From: Collybiopsis luxurians FD-317 M1
Taxonomy: Eukaryota > Basidiomycota > Agaricomycetes > Agaricales > Omphalotaceae
Length of the DNA stretch: 64,000 nucleotides
Direction: 5' to 3'
Assembly: GCA_000827265.1 (NCBI GenBank)
Contig: KN834836.1
Location: forward strand, 1-64,000
Shown here in pieces: positions 11,534 to 23,300 of this stretch; position 1 is the stretch's first letter, and each line of letters starts with the position of its first letter. Both the position numbers and the translations under genes were made by a program. The notes beneath the pieces are model-generated. The model made no database searches. It worked only from the letters and a program-made list of their open reading frames with translations, and had not been told where the DNA came from.

Positions 11534-13377
11534 ATCCACTCCCGGTTCCCCAAGTGGAAGATGGCAATATTAAATAGAATAGTTGTTGATGTATACTATG
11601 TATAGCTCACATATGCGAAAGAAGTATCGATAAAGGCAAATTAGCGCCCAATTCAAAATTACACCCTTAATCCACTTTCCTCGTTCTATCTGAGTCAGAT
11701 TTCAATTTCTATTGAATTTAAAGAGCGTCGAAGCTATGATCGCAATGAAGCTAATATCATTTTTGGGAAAGAACAACCCTATGTGATTGGTTTCTATGGT
11801 GGAGTTCATCTAGATTCTTGACACCAGCTTTGTATGAGTAGCTGTGTACGTTTTAGTTGTTCAGTATGCTGGAGTTGGATTGCACCTTTAAATGTGGCAT
11901 CCAACTTGAACTTCCAGCTCCTACACCTGACACAGAACGTTAGAACTGATTCCAGGTCTTATCCATGAACAATTGCCCATTATAGTTCCCCCTCTGATAA
12001 CTGTATCATTGACATGACACTTCCAAAAAAGGCATAGAATTCAATGTTGTTACCCTGAGCTGGAAATGCCCAACCTGTCCCAACTATATCCGTTGGACTG
12101 GCCGGCTTCACCTCAGGTTACTTACTCAATACTCTCAAGAATGGATCGCAGGAATAATCCATGAACAATCACCCAGTATACTGTACTAATTCAATTGGAA
12201 GTTCATCGACCATGGTGCATGATGCATGGTTGGGTTCAGTTCATCAGTTCAGGTCCACTATTGATGCATGAGCATTTGAAGTTCAGTCCAGTTCAGTATA
12301 AGTGCTGGTCTGGAAGTCAGGCATCAACACTTTGATTAAGTAAATTGTATGTATTAGAATGCTTCTACAGATGGCGGAAGTTTGAGCCACATTGAATACT
12401 ACACTTTGATCCATTCAAGGAGCTCTGCCAAAAAATTTTCAGTGTGAAATGGGATCCACATGGAGAACCAGTTCTCAACCCAACTAGAAAGTTTGTAATT
12501 CCTTGTTTTGTGTAAAAATTTCCCTGAGACTCTGGAAAATATGACCAGACTGATAGTAGTTCAGAACCCAACATAATGCATGACGCAAGGTGATGACAGT
12601 TCAGTTCAGTGGCATCCATGATGCATGACTGAGCTTCCAATCAAAATAGTACAGTAGTCCCTCCAATTCTGAATAAGAGGCTTCAATTCAAATATGATCT
12701 CGCTTTGGTAGATAGATAGACAGATAGATTCTACACAGCTCCACGGACCACGTAGGTGGGGTCCCACTAAGATTTAACAAAAGTACCGACTGTCGGCTGT
12801 TTCGCTACCTAGTCAGGCAATTGGGGTCAAGTTCATCATAATGTCAATCTGCTGGTTTGTGTAATAAACTCGACTGCAATAACTGACTTTTTTTGGCTTG
12901 TTCGCTTGATGGACCAGTAAAGAGTGGGAAGTTCGTAATAATGTCAATCTGCCAGTTTGCAGCATATTATTCGTAGTAAACTCAATTTAATTAATGGTAT
13001 CTCATTCCAGCTTTCCAGCTCCACTTTACAGTAAGTATGGTACCTGCGTCACATTTATATCATCGGACCACCATGACTTTCCGACCATCCGTGAACTTTG
13101 GAAGTGGCAAAAATGAATACTTATTTGACGGTATAGTAGAAGCGGAAGTACAATTTTTGACATTAGGCGAGAGTGAAGATTAATTAATATATACACACGT
13201 AAAATCACCAACAAGAAGGCAAGCAACCTCATTCTCCATGTCATCTGCTTTTCGCTGCTATTCAATACCAACAAACTTGGGGGAATGAGGCATTGATCAA
13301 ATCCCTGCCCCAATCTCATCATCTATTCGCTTCCAGCAGCTCTGTATAGTCACAGGATTCATGTACAACTTACCGAT
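11534..13377. other. intergenic region with short repeated words
   Basis: No gene recognised. It holds recurring short words: TTCAGTTCAGT-like and GATGCATGA-like strings at about 12205-12300 and 12590-12635, two similar TCCATGAACAAT(T/C)(G/A)CCCA strings near 11965 and 12160, and a GATA microsatellite at 12706-12728. It resembles worn mobile-element DNA, but no coding remnant could be identified. Confidence 0.4.
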
Positions 13378-13379
13378 AT

Positions 13380-13389
13380 CATATAAAAG
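13380..13389 (+). promoter_or_regulatory. TATA box of the 13.5 kb gene
   Basis: CATATAAAAG-type element about 115 bp upstream of the ATG at 13502. A C/T-rich leader lies between them. Confidence 0.55.
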
Positions 13390-13501
13390 CCTATCATCTC
13401 ATCTCCGGCTCCTCCCCAAGTTCACAAACACTTCTACTACTCAGGCAATCATAAATTAGTCACAGAAATTCTACTCCTAACTCAAGTCCACGTAGACTGC
13501 C

Positions 13502-14148
13502 ATGGCCACTTACACTCTTCACGTCGAAATTGACCCCTCCCAGCTTGTAGAACTGAAGAAGGGTGGATATAATCTATGTATCGCCAGAAAAGTCGGAGAC
13601 ATGTACAACGTTATTTGGAAGGGCGACACTCAGTATTTGAGTTCGAACACGTTCAAGTGGACCCAGGAATACAAGGTGTTTGCATCCAGACCCTTTCAGG
13701 TATAAAATTATGGTCAACGTTGATCGTCAACTAGTACTCACCTCTACATTAGGAACGGGCTCTTGTCCAACCTGTATCGAACGAGGAGAAGATCGAATAT
13801 AAACAGCAGTGTACTCTCAATGAGTACGGGGTCATGGAAAGTGCCCTCAATGACCCACAAGGCAGACCTGGTTCTTTCAAGGTTGTCAACAACTACGGGG
13901 CCACCCACATTGCCGTTAGTGCCAAAATGGATGGGGAGTACAGCGCTATCTACAACTCCACCGATCCTATCACACCAATTGCCACCTTGACCCCAATCGA
14001 TGAAGTTCGTGTCTGGTTCGGATTGAAACAGGAGACTGGAACTATGTTCTCGAACATTAGCGGGGAATACATCGATGTTAAGTATGGAGGGTTGGATTTT
14101 CAGGGCATCATGTATACTCCTGATGGACAGTGGTGGTTGCTCGACTGA
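13502..14148 (+). CDS. small beta-rich protein of unknown function
   Basis: Two exons (13502-13699 and 13753-14148) joined by a 53 bp GT-AG intron in phase 0 give a 197-residue protein. The start MATYTLHVEIDPSQLVELKKGGYNLCIA and alternating hydrophobic residues suggest mostly beta-strands. There is no signal peptide or membrane helix, so it is probably cytosolic. The C-terminal half has a TPIDEVRVWFGLKQETGTMFS block and ends in an aromatic GQWWLLD. I have an impression that similar proteins occur in other mushroom-forming fungi, but I do not recognise a named family. Defence or fruiting-body lectin-like roles would be guesses. Gene structure is well supported; function is unknown. Confidence 0.75.
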
Positions 14149-14919
14149 AATCCCGGAGTAGTTGGATCTCAGCTTCTGTACTAGGCTTACCCTTGTACCA
14201 ATTAACTTTGTACTGCTTTTTGTGTATAAATGCATCGATCTCATGATTTTGGAAAAATGATATCGATTACGAATGACTTGACCTGAGCGTTTTGACTTTA
14301 AAGCGCGCGGTACCCAGGGCTCCCACGTATCCTCCCCCGAAAGGTGAAAAAATAAACCCTGCGCAAGCGCACAAACTACATGTCAGCACGCACAAAAGTA
14401 TCTTCTAGCGCAACTAGATTACCAACCTTAAATTAGCAATTGCATGAAAGATAAATTTCTGTTTGGACGCGCGCAGTATATTTTACAAGTGCACTATTCG
14501 AAAGTGGCAAATCACTTGAATTTTAAAAAAACTATTTAAAGAATGACTATTTATATGCCCATGAAGTGGTTTGCAGAAGAGTTTTAACCACTTAAGCTAA
14601 GAAAGGCACCTTTATTTGAGGCGGAAGCCAAGGTACTAGCGAAGGCCGGCCCGCTGGCAAGTCATCGTGTGAACTCTCGCGGGGCTTGGAACGGACGCAG
14701 GCTCTTGGTTCAAATTGGCCGAATTTTTTCCACTTCCGGTTTGACTAGCGGGTTTGAACTGTCGTATGCAAGTCGCACGAGTTAACTACTAGTACATATA
14801 TACAGCTGCACAGTCGAGACTTGAGGCCATCTAACTATCTACAATGCAAAATTTTATGTTCTGAAAACCGCCGGATAGATGAAAATAATAAAAATAAAAC
14901 GAAGACACTACCCAATGAG
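14149..14919. other. intergenic region, nothing recognised
   Basis: AT-rich DNA between a plus-strand and a minus-strand gene, which therefore converge here. It should hold the 3' ends of both transcripts. No RNA gene or repeat was recognised. Confidence 0.4.
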
Positions 14920-17000
14920 CTACGTACGTTTAACACCTGTCGGTGACTTGCAATCAAAATACTCCGGAGGAAGCCCTCCTTGTATCGCCAACGACACCTT
15001 TTGCTGCTTCCACGCTTCCACAATAGGATCCGACGGGTCCATCATGTCATTTGCCGGATAATAATACCTATCCAAAAATTTCACAAACTGCAAAAAGCGC
15101 TCAGAGCATATGAGGGGGTCATAGAATTTCCACGAGTGTGGGCCTAGATCGTCGTTATTCGTTTCCGCTGCACGAGACATCAGCCAAATGAAGTCGAAAG
15201 CGAACGTGGCTTGGGCCGTGGGGTCGCTGAGACGCGGAATGCATCGCTCAATGTCGTCGAGAGCAAGAAGAGAATACCGGCGAGTGTCTTCAGAGCAGTC
15301 GCGCCAGCAGAATAGGAACAGATACGATACGTCAAGAATATTTTGATAGCTTAATGATGGGCCATCGAAAGAACACTGAACAAAATTTCGGATGGTGTGA
15401 ATAATCTGAAGAAGAAAATCTACATTATATAGTCTTCAGTAAAAGGTCGACTAAGAAATTACCAATTCACCTTCATCTGTGTCTATTGCCTGCCCGAATC
15501 GTAAATCGTACGCCAAATGTAAGATATACAGAGACCGCTGTGCTTGACTGGTTGTTTCCCCATTGGCATCTCGGAGCAGGAGTTCACAAGCAAACTTTTG
15601 ACGCTCTTGCGATTGCGGTAGATTCTTGACCAAGTCACAGTATAGGTCATAACGGGACTTCAGATTTGTTTGGCCAGTGGCGACTGCCAATGTCTCCTCG
15701 TCGAGTTCTTCCAGACAATAGAATATATAAGGGGTCATGGAAACGTTATCCCGGTATTCGGAATAAACCCAATGCATAGCCGCTCCTAGACAATCATTCA
15801 GATGGGACCCGTCCGCAATATTGTTCGAAAATCGTCCAGCAAGTCGATCGCCCGCAGTCCAGTTTTTGATTCGAGAAATGGTTTCGAGGTGAGATTCGGT
15901 TTCGATGCGAGATATGAATTCGGGGGGCGATATGGTTGCCGGGGGAAAACTGATAGATGACATGATACTTCGTATATTACGCTGTAAAAACCGCGTCACA
16001 GAAAGAAATGCACGATAAAATATCCATGCTTGAGGTGACTTGTAGGCGCAAGGGAGTTTCGCGTTCATGACAAGTGCAAAGGAAGGGAAGACGGTAGTCA
16101 TGGACACTAAGAAAAGCGCAACCCCGATTTCGCATGTTAACACGATGGCAACGATTGTGTTGAGCGACCACAAAAGATCTACAATGCCCACAAAAAATAG
16201 AACCAACGCGGATTGCAGAAGAAGAGGTAGAGCGGACAGAATGTCATCTACCTTCCACCTCTCGAAGCTTTCCAATCGTGTCTGACGGAGCATTAGCGCA
16301 TCTTTGGGACTAAGAGCAGCATCCCGCTGATATTCTCGAAGCCACTGTTTACACAGGATGCCGATAATCGCGCAGGAAAGACTCAATGCTAGACTTGAGA
16401 ACCAGAACACGTTGATGCGAATAGCTAGCGGTGTGACCGAGAACTCTGCTGATCTGGAAAGATTTTCAGGAATTGGATTGGAGCTGTTTCGTAGTTGCTG
16501 TATGACCTGCAGAAGAATCAGATTGGTCGAGTCTTGTGGAGATTGCTGTAGCCAGGCGTAAGATTCAATTAAGAAGGCAGTGACAGCAGCAGAAAAAAGA
16601 CCAGCCTATATATATACGCATCAATTTCCTGCAGTGCCGGGAAAAACAAATCTGTAATACGCACAAAGACCAGCAGAGTGTCTACATCCTCCCTCCAGCC
16701 TTTACACATATCCTCATCATAAAGGTCTATACGCCTCATTACTTTTTCCCAGTGGTCACCCGTTTTTGGGGATACTGAATAACGATATTGATCTCTGGCC
16801 GTCCATAATCTTGATGACAGCTATACGAGACTGCTCAGTAAATGCCACCCTCTCAAAGGGAACAGACTGACTGGGGCCTCGTTCCCTGACTTCAAGGAAG
16901 GCGCATATTCAGAGAAGGCGGGATTTCGAAAGCTCTTTTTCAGGTCTTCGGACGAAAACTGAACATGATTGTTCCGAAGGTCTTTGCCGACCGGATTCAT
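14920..17000 (-). CDS. DUF6535 membrane protein, copy 2
   Basis: Second DUF6535 gene. The probable start at 17000 gives MNPVGKDLRNNHVQFSSEDL. A short intron leads to a segment with KTGDHWEKVMRRIDLYDEDM and CKGWREDVDTLLVF, the family entry signature. After the intron at about 16610-16665 follow FSAAVTAFLIESYAWLQ and NVFWFSSLALSLSCAIIG (helix), then LLLQSALVLFFVGIVDLLW and a third helical stretch. A C-terminal exon at 14920-15180 is helical and ends SPTGVKRT. It shares the same order of motifs as the gene at 347-1935 but is clearly diverged in sequence. Function is unknown; it is an integral membrane protein by prediction. The terminal exons and the first intron are less sure than the middle. 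Confidence 0.75.
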
Positions 17001-17239
17001 GATGAGCTGTTATTGTTGGTCATTACAGCTTTCAGAAAGTAAAAGAGATAGCCACATACCTAGTAGAGTCAGGCTTTGCAGAGAACAGCTGCAGGGATTA
17101 ACGCTTGAGGGGTTGACGCTTGAGCAAGCTGTTAAATGCATGCGTGATTGTCTTTACAGCTTGTGTGATATTGAATTGAATTCACTGGGCGAGGGTTCTG
17201 AACTTGACATTGACAGGAAAGCGATTAACAGATTGAGAT

Positions 17240-18010
17240 ATAGACGCTAAAAATTGAATTGAGAATTTGGCCGACGAAGCTTTTGCTACCATTGTTGAGT
17301 TGGACTTGGAGTACGGAGGCGAACCAAGATTGAAATTGAAGGGCGAGTAGGTGATGGTGGAAGTGGTTCCAAGCTGGCTGAAATGGGGGAGACGGCTGAA
17401 ATGGACGACTCGGAGACGTCTGGTGGCTGTGCGGATAAGATAAGCTGTTCATGGCGCTAAAGTTCCTGACAAACTCATGCACAACTCCAGCCCAGCTCAT
17501 GCCTGAAATCATGAACACAGTTCGCACCCAGAGAAGATTTTTCCCCATTTTGTAGCTATCTTGTACGCCGCAAGAACGTTTCTTATCTGTATGAAATTGA
17601 AACATAAAGATTTGAGTGAACACAAGTTTTCTGAATGTTCGCCTGCGCTTGGAGGAAAAGGCTCGATTTGCCATAACATCAGGAAGAGAAAACAATGAAC
17701 AACTGATACATATTGATACTCATAAATGTTTGAGAATGATGGCTAAGTATCGTGATAGGATGTTTTGAGAGTGGCCCCAAGGTTCAGAGCGATGAGAAGG
17801 TAATTTAGCCCTGCTTTGTTCGCTATCACCTGTGTTCAACACAAATGGAAGGGGAGGACAAGCTTCTCTAGCAATAGAAAGGTCATAAGGATTGAGGAAA
17901 TAATGATTCAAAGCGAACTGAGTTTGAACACGGAAGCGCGAATCAAAATCGAAACAGAAGGGCGAGATAGTGGCGGCGGTATGGTTCCAAGCCGGATGAA
18001 AAGCTCCTAG
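17240..18010 (-). pseudogene. decayed copies of the PKS thioesterase 3' end
   Basis: The minus strand at about 17740-17990 reads FRVQTQFALNHYF, then PYD, then CPPLPFVLNTG. This matches the order in the intact PKS thioesterase ([27 protein letters not shown]) at 20600-20720. The segment 17715-17990 can be laid over 20440-20700 at DNA level, with the [12 protein letters not shown] part also degraded. A further segment, 17300-17395, resembles 17918-18010 (shared words aagggcgag and ggttccaagc), suggesting a second, older piece. Frames are broken, and the ketosynthase and other domains are absent. This is a relic and not a gene. Confidence 0.65.
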
Positions 18011-18098
18011 TCCTCCTCTTAAGCGTCAGACTTTCAGCTGGGGCGTTGCAGGCTTGCTCTATAATGAGGTAAATTCTTAATTACATACTTATTTAAAT

Positions 18099-20038
18099 CT
18101 AGGGTTCCAATCTCCTTGGGTCTCTGGGAAACAAGGAAGCGCGTCGAATGTTGTTGAGTTTCAAGAATAACATCAATACACGCTCCAGACCAATACCACC
18201 ACCACCATGTGGCGAGCAGCCGAGACGGAAACCATCCAGGTAGCCTCTCATTGATTCTGGGTCAATGCCTTGGCCACGCATCTGTCGCTCGAGTAGTTTG
18301 GGTTCATGAATACGCTGAGCGCCTGAGAGAATTTCCTCTCCCCGCATGAAAAAGTCATACGAGTTGGATAGGGTCTATAAAAAGTATGAATATTTAGTAC
18401 CCGGGAAGTTTACAAAATGAGACGTACAGGATCAGTTGGGTCGGGCATAGTGTAGAAAGGACGAAGCTCCATGGGAAACTTGTCGATGATGTAGTAGTCA
18501 GTCTCGTATTTCGCTCGGACTACTCGGCCCAATCTCTTTTCGTTCTCGGTTCTGCGAACATATATGATCAGGCATCACGCAGGCACAAAACAAGTGTTGA
18601 CCAACTTTATATCGTCCAACTCCTCCCTCGGTACCCCGTCTTCGACAAGAAGGTCGACAGCTTCCTTGAATGTTAGTTTCAGTGTACCTTCTGGTCCTTC
18701 TCTCCATTTGAACTCTTCTGCAGGAAACTGACGGCTGACGGCCTGGATTTCCTTCTGATACTTTTTGCGCAATCCGCGAAAGATGCTGAGGAAGAGACCA
18801 TCAAGCAGCTCCATAACTTCATGGTAATGTTCTTCTATAGTCATTTCGAGATCAAGTCCCATAAACTCGGTGAGATGGCGATGGGTATTGGCATTTTCGG
18901 CTCGAAAGACAGGACCGATTTCGTACACTCGCTCGAAGTCAGCGGCAATAGCCATTTGCTTGGCAAGTTGAGGAGACTGTGCAAGGAAAGCGTTGCCTAC
19001 GATGTCAACTGCTCAACTGAATAAGTTCAATCGGGTTTAGCAGATTTACCTTTGAAGTAGCTGACTTGGAACACGGAAGCACCGGACTCTGTTGCAGCAC
19101 CCTGGAGCTTGGGACTGTGTATTTCGATGAATCCGTTTGAATTGAGGAACTGACGAAAGAGGTCGCCCACAGCCGCTTGCAGTTTGAAAATGGCTTGATT
19201 AGTGTGACTCTAATGTTGCTATTAGTTGTGCTCTGAGAGGTAAAGTAGAGCTTACCCGAAGGTCGATGACGCGATTATTTAGCCTAGTGTCGAGATGTAC
19301 ACGGTTGAACTGATTCCCAGAAACCTCAATGTCAGCCTCTGTACGGTCAGCGTCTTCCACTGTAAATGGCAGCACAGTCTCAACTCCAGCAATAATAAAG
19401 AGCTGCAAGAGTCTGAGATTCTCTGACGCAAAATGTACAGTTAATCCTTACTTTTGTGACCTCGATTTCTACAGTGCCGACAGTGACACTCTTGATGATT
19501 TCCGGTGAATGTTTCACGATACCTTCTACGAGCACAATACTTTCTGTGGCCAATCCAGCAGCCCATTTCACCATTAGCTTGGACACCTTCTCGGGCGACA
19601 CGATCATTAAAGCCTGTACTGATTCAGTACGCTGACGAAGGTTGAGGAAGACCATTTTGCTTCCTTGCGCGCGAGAGTTGTGTATACGTGCACGCAATAA
19701 GACCGTGTCTCCAACGTGGGATGGAAGGGACACTATATCTACGCGAGGCTTACCAGGACGGGATTGGGACTGATGAAGGGGGAGCTGGCCATAAGATTCT
19801 GCAGCATAATCCTTGGAAGCGTGAATCTCTTATGCGTAGACGATAGTTGACAATGTTTACTCACAACGTCCGTAGCAGCTTTTTGAGCCGCTAATTCTTG
19901 CTGTCCGGCGTTCTTCAGTTCATTCTTAGATGGAGCATTCAGATCTTGTGCTTGGGGCCTAGAAACGTATGCCATACATATATGCTTGAGAAATATTGAA
20001 CTTCTTCCTACTTACTGTTCAGCGGTGGGTTCAAACAT
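18099..20038 (-). CDS. DPS1: aspartyl-tRNA synthetase, cytosolic
   Basis: Class IIb aminoacyl-tRNA synthetase that charges tRNA-Asp. The first exon encodes MFEPTAEQ and is spliced to [19 protein letters not shown], a charged N-terminal extension as in eukaryotic cytosolic enzymes. Next comes the OB-fold anticodon-binding domain ([34 protein letters not shown]). The catalytic domain has FIEIHSPKL, the Q-P-QLAKQM block, motif 2 ([20 protein letters not shown]) and motif 3 ([14 protein letters not shown]), ending [10 protein letters not shown]. At least five introns are readable and all domains are present, so the gene is intact. The start lies in the 272 bp gap after the PKS stop, so its promoter must be very short or overlap the PKS 3' end. 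Confidence 0.93.
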
Positions 20039-20158
20039 GATGCACGGAGTTCAAGCTGAGCGTTTAACGTTTAACTTCAACTTTAACTCAGTCTTGATTC
20101 TTCAAGTGACTCGATACAGACTCGATATGAGTCCAGGCCGGCGCTAAGCGTCGTCAAT

Positions 20159-20182
20159 GCCGCCCGACGGCTGTTGGGCGGC
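20159..20182. repeat. GC-rich hairpin in the AspRS-PKS gap
   Basis: GCCGCCC at 20159-20165 is followed after 10 bases by its exact complement GGGCGGC at 20176-20182. It lies upstream of AspRS and just beyond the PKS 3' end. It could be a chance palindrome or a control site. Confidence 0.35.
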
Positions 20183-20310
20183 TAAAGGCGGTTATCAATG
20201 TGAGTACACTTCGCACCCAAACAACACCCAAAGAAAATCTTTCCCAGTTAATAAATAGTTTGTTCGGTACAAAAACGGTTCGAGAAATTTAAAAATACAA
20301 TTTCGAGCGA

Positions 20311-23300
20311 TTACAGGTTTTCTAAGTATTCACATGCATCTAAAAGCTTGGAGGAAACAGAGTCAATCTGGCGGAAATGATGAGAGGGATGCAATTCAAT
20401 TATTTTAACGACCGACGTACATTATTATTGTCAAAAGCTTGGAAATGGTGGCCAGGGATGTCCCACATTTTAATGGGATTTTTTGAGAGAACGGCCCATC
20501 CCTCGATCGCAGTCCCGGGATCAGAGCGGTCAGCAAGCCAAGAAGGTATTTCAGCAATGCTTTTTTCGTTGTAGCCCGTGCTCGAGCGCAGGAATGCAAG
20601 GGGAGGGCAATCTCCTCCAGTAGTAAAAGGGTCGTAAGAGCCGAGTAAATTAGCGTTCATGGTAAACTGAGTCTGAACAAGTCTTCCAATCTCGACTGGT
20701 CCAGTTTTGCGATCATATCTCGCTACACTTTTGATGAGAGTATTGGGCAACGGGGTATGGCCAACCGGGTTTGGGGAATCAATGAGGACTACTCCTTTGA
20801 CTTCAACATTTCGCTTGGCAAGCTGTAGGGAAATCTCATAGGCTACAACTCCGCCGAATGACCAACCTGAAACGAAATCAGATCAGCCAGAACCTTCAGA
20901 GATTTAGAGGGCTTACCTCCTAATAGAATCGGTCCAGCAGCCAAAGAAACGATATAGTCGGTGTATGCCGATGCCATCTCGTGAACATCCTTCCAGGGCT
21001 CTGCATTTAGAAAACGGGGGTTGTAAACCGCCCAGACACATCGATTTAAAGATCTGACTCTCTCGTAGTAGTTTACCAGACCACTCCCATCATGAATGAA
21101 GAAAATGGGTATGTTTCTGTCACTTCCTTCTTGTACTAACGTAGGGTTCGTCCCAAGTCGTAAAATACGAATGAGTCGCGCTTGAACCGCTTCGTGTCGC
21201 GGAGATTGTAGAATAACGTCAGTCGATTCAGATCGTTTCAAGCGCTCATTCAAGTACTCCTGTATAGCAGCAACAGTTGTGTGGTCATCGAGCAGGTTGT
21301 TTGGAAGTTGAAGGCCTGATTGCGCTTTCAGAACTTGTAGGACTTCCATTGCGGCTAACGAGTCCAAGCCAAAAGATTCAAGTACATCCTGGTCTCCTAT
21401 GGCCTCCGTTGGAACATCAAGAACAAAACTGACGATGCGTTTGACGTCGGGTGTACTCTCTATGAAGAATTCCGACATTGAATCATCCGCTACCAGTGTA
21501 GCTGGGGTGGAAACAGCACTCTCCACAGAGGTGATCGTGGGAGAGACCAGAGGTTCCTCAAGGCCAAAAATGGAGGAGGATAGTCGTAGAATGTCTGCAA
21601 CTGTTTTACAAGAATAAAGCGATCGCAACTGTAGATCAGCTCTGGGGATAATGGAGTGTAGCTTTGCCGAAAGCTCGATTAGCATCAAAGAGTCGATTCC
21701 CAAGGCATCTAATGGCGTGGCCGCCGTGACATGATGCCGTTCCACGTCGCAGGTTTCAGCTATCACTGCAAATATTCTCAAATGCAATTCTCCGGCAACA
21801 TTAGTGAAATTCGGGGGAGAGCTATTGGAGCGGCCCCTTCCAGGTAGAGGTAGGGCGATCGGAGGCGGACGCGGACGTGAAATCTGACGAGAGCCAGAAA
21901 TTGCAGCTATAACGAGGCCACGGCGTAGGGATTCCAAAGGCATCTGCCTGAAAGTGACACCTTTGAGAAAAGCGACAATTTGCGGAGAATCGCCGTCTTT
22001 GATGGCCGACACCTCAAATGATAACGAGTTTCGGCTATCGCACCAGACACCTTTGCAGTACACCGAATAGGTGGCGTTGTTATCTAAGGAAGTCGTGATA
22101 ACCTCTATAGAGGTAATCTCACAACAGATAAAGGCATCTCCAACATTGCCCTGCATGTTGGCGATGAATCCAGGCACTTGAAGGAGGCTATCAAGCAGAA
22201 CCGGATGGGCTACGAAGGTGCTTTCGCAGCGATTTTGAGGTAGACGGATAGAGGCGAAACCCTCAAGCTCATCTGTGATCACCGACAGCGACTGGATGGA
22301 TTGATAATCCACAGCGTACGAGACAACTCGCGGAAATACGACTTCATAGACGGTTCGCGATTGGAATAGCTCGGCTTTGCTATTGGGATCCTTGATGCGA
22401 TCGATTTTGCCAGTTAACGACGAGAACTTTTGAGTAAACCTCGCTGTACAGCCTGGTATAGGCTGAAGGCGATACTTGCCACGAACATGTAGGATTAGTT
22501 CGGGGGAGGGATCGACTCGAGAATAGACAGAAAAGGACCCACATCCATCTTCGAAGGATATTTTGGTCAGAACAGAGCGGGATACGTCGTCTTTGAACAC
22601 CAAGCCTTTTACGAAGTCAATCGCACTGATCTGGATAACACTCTCACGCGCTGACATATCCCTTTGCCGAACAGAAAGCTCCACCCCACCGTACACAAGC
22701 TCTATGAAGACAGACGCAGGACAGAGCGGTAATTCGCCCACTTTATGTCCAAGAATCAACTCAGATAAACGAGAGATCGGCGTCTCAAATACAGCGATAA
22801 AATCGTTCTCCACGCAAGGATATTGCTCCCATCTGCTCAGTAGGAAATACTCCGATATCGGACCAGTCGTCTGAGGCTCCGTGAGTGAGGAACGATCTTC
22901 CTTGTACGATATCCAGTAATTGGTTTTCGAAAATGGATATGACGGCAAAGAAGTACAACGTACGCCAGATACATGAGCGAATGTCTCACGCCATTTGAGA
23001 GGAATATCGAACCCGAAAAGCGAAGCAAGGCTGCAGCCTACAGTCATCCATGGACTATGATTCTGCTTGAGAGATGCTAGTAGAGTTGCACCTCCCGAGA
23101 GCGAACGGTATGCCTTCAGCATCGGAAGACATGTCGGATGAGGACCAATTTCAAGCCAAATACCACTCGCTGCTGAAAAAGCGTCGATGATACCGCAAAC
23201 CCCGTTATGAAAACGCACAGGCTCAACGCAATGCCGCGCAAAGTATTCGGGGGTGAAGAGACCCTCTTCGCCTGGAAAAACAATACGCCCATAGACGTTG

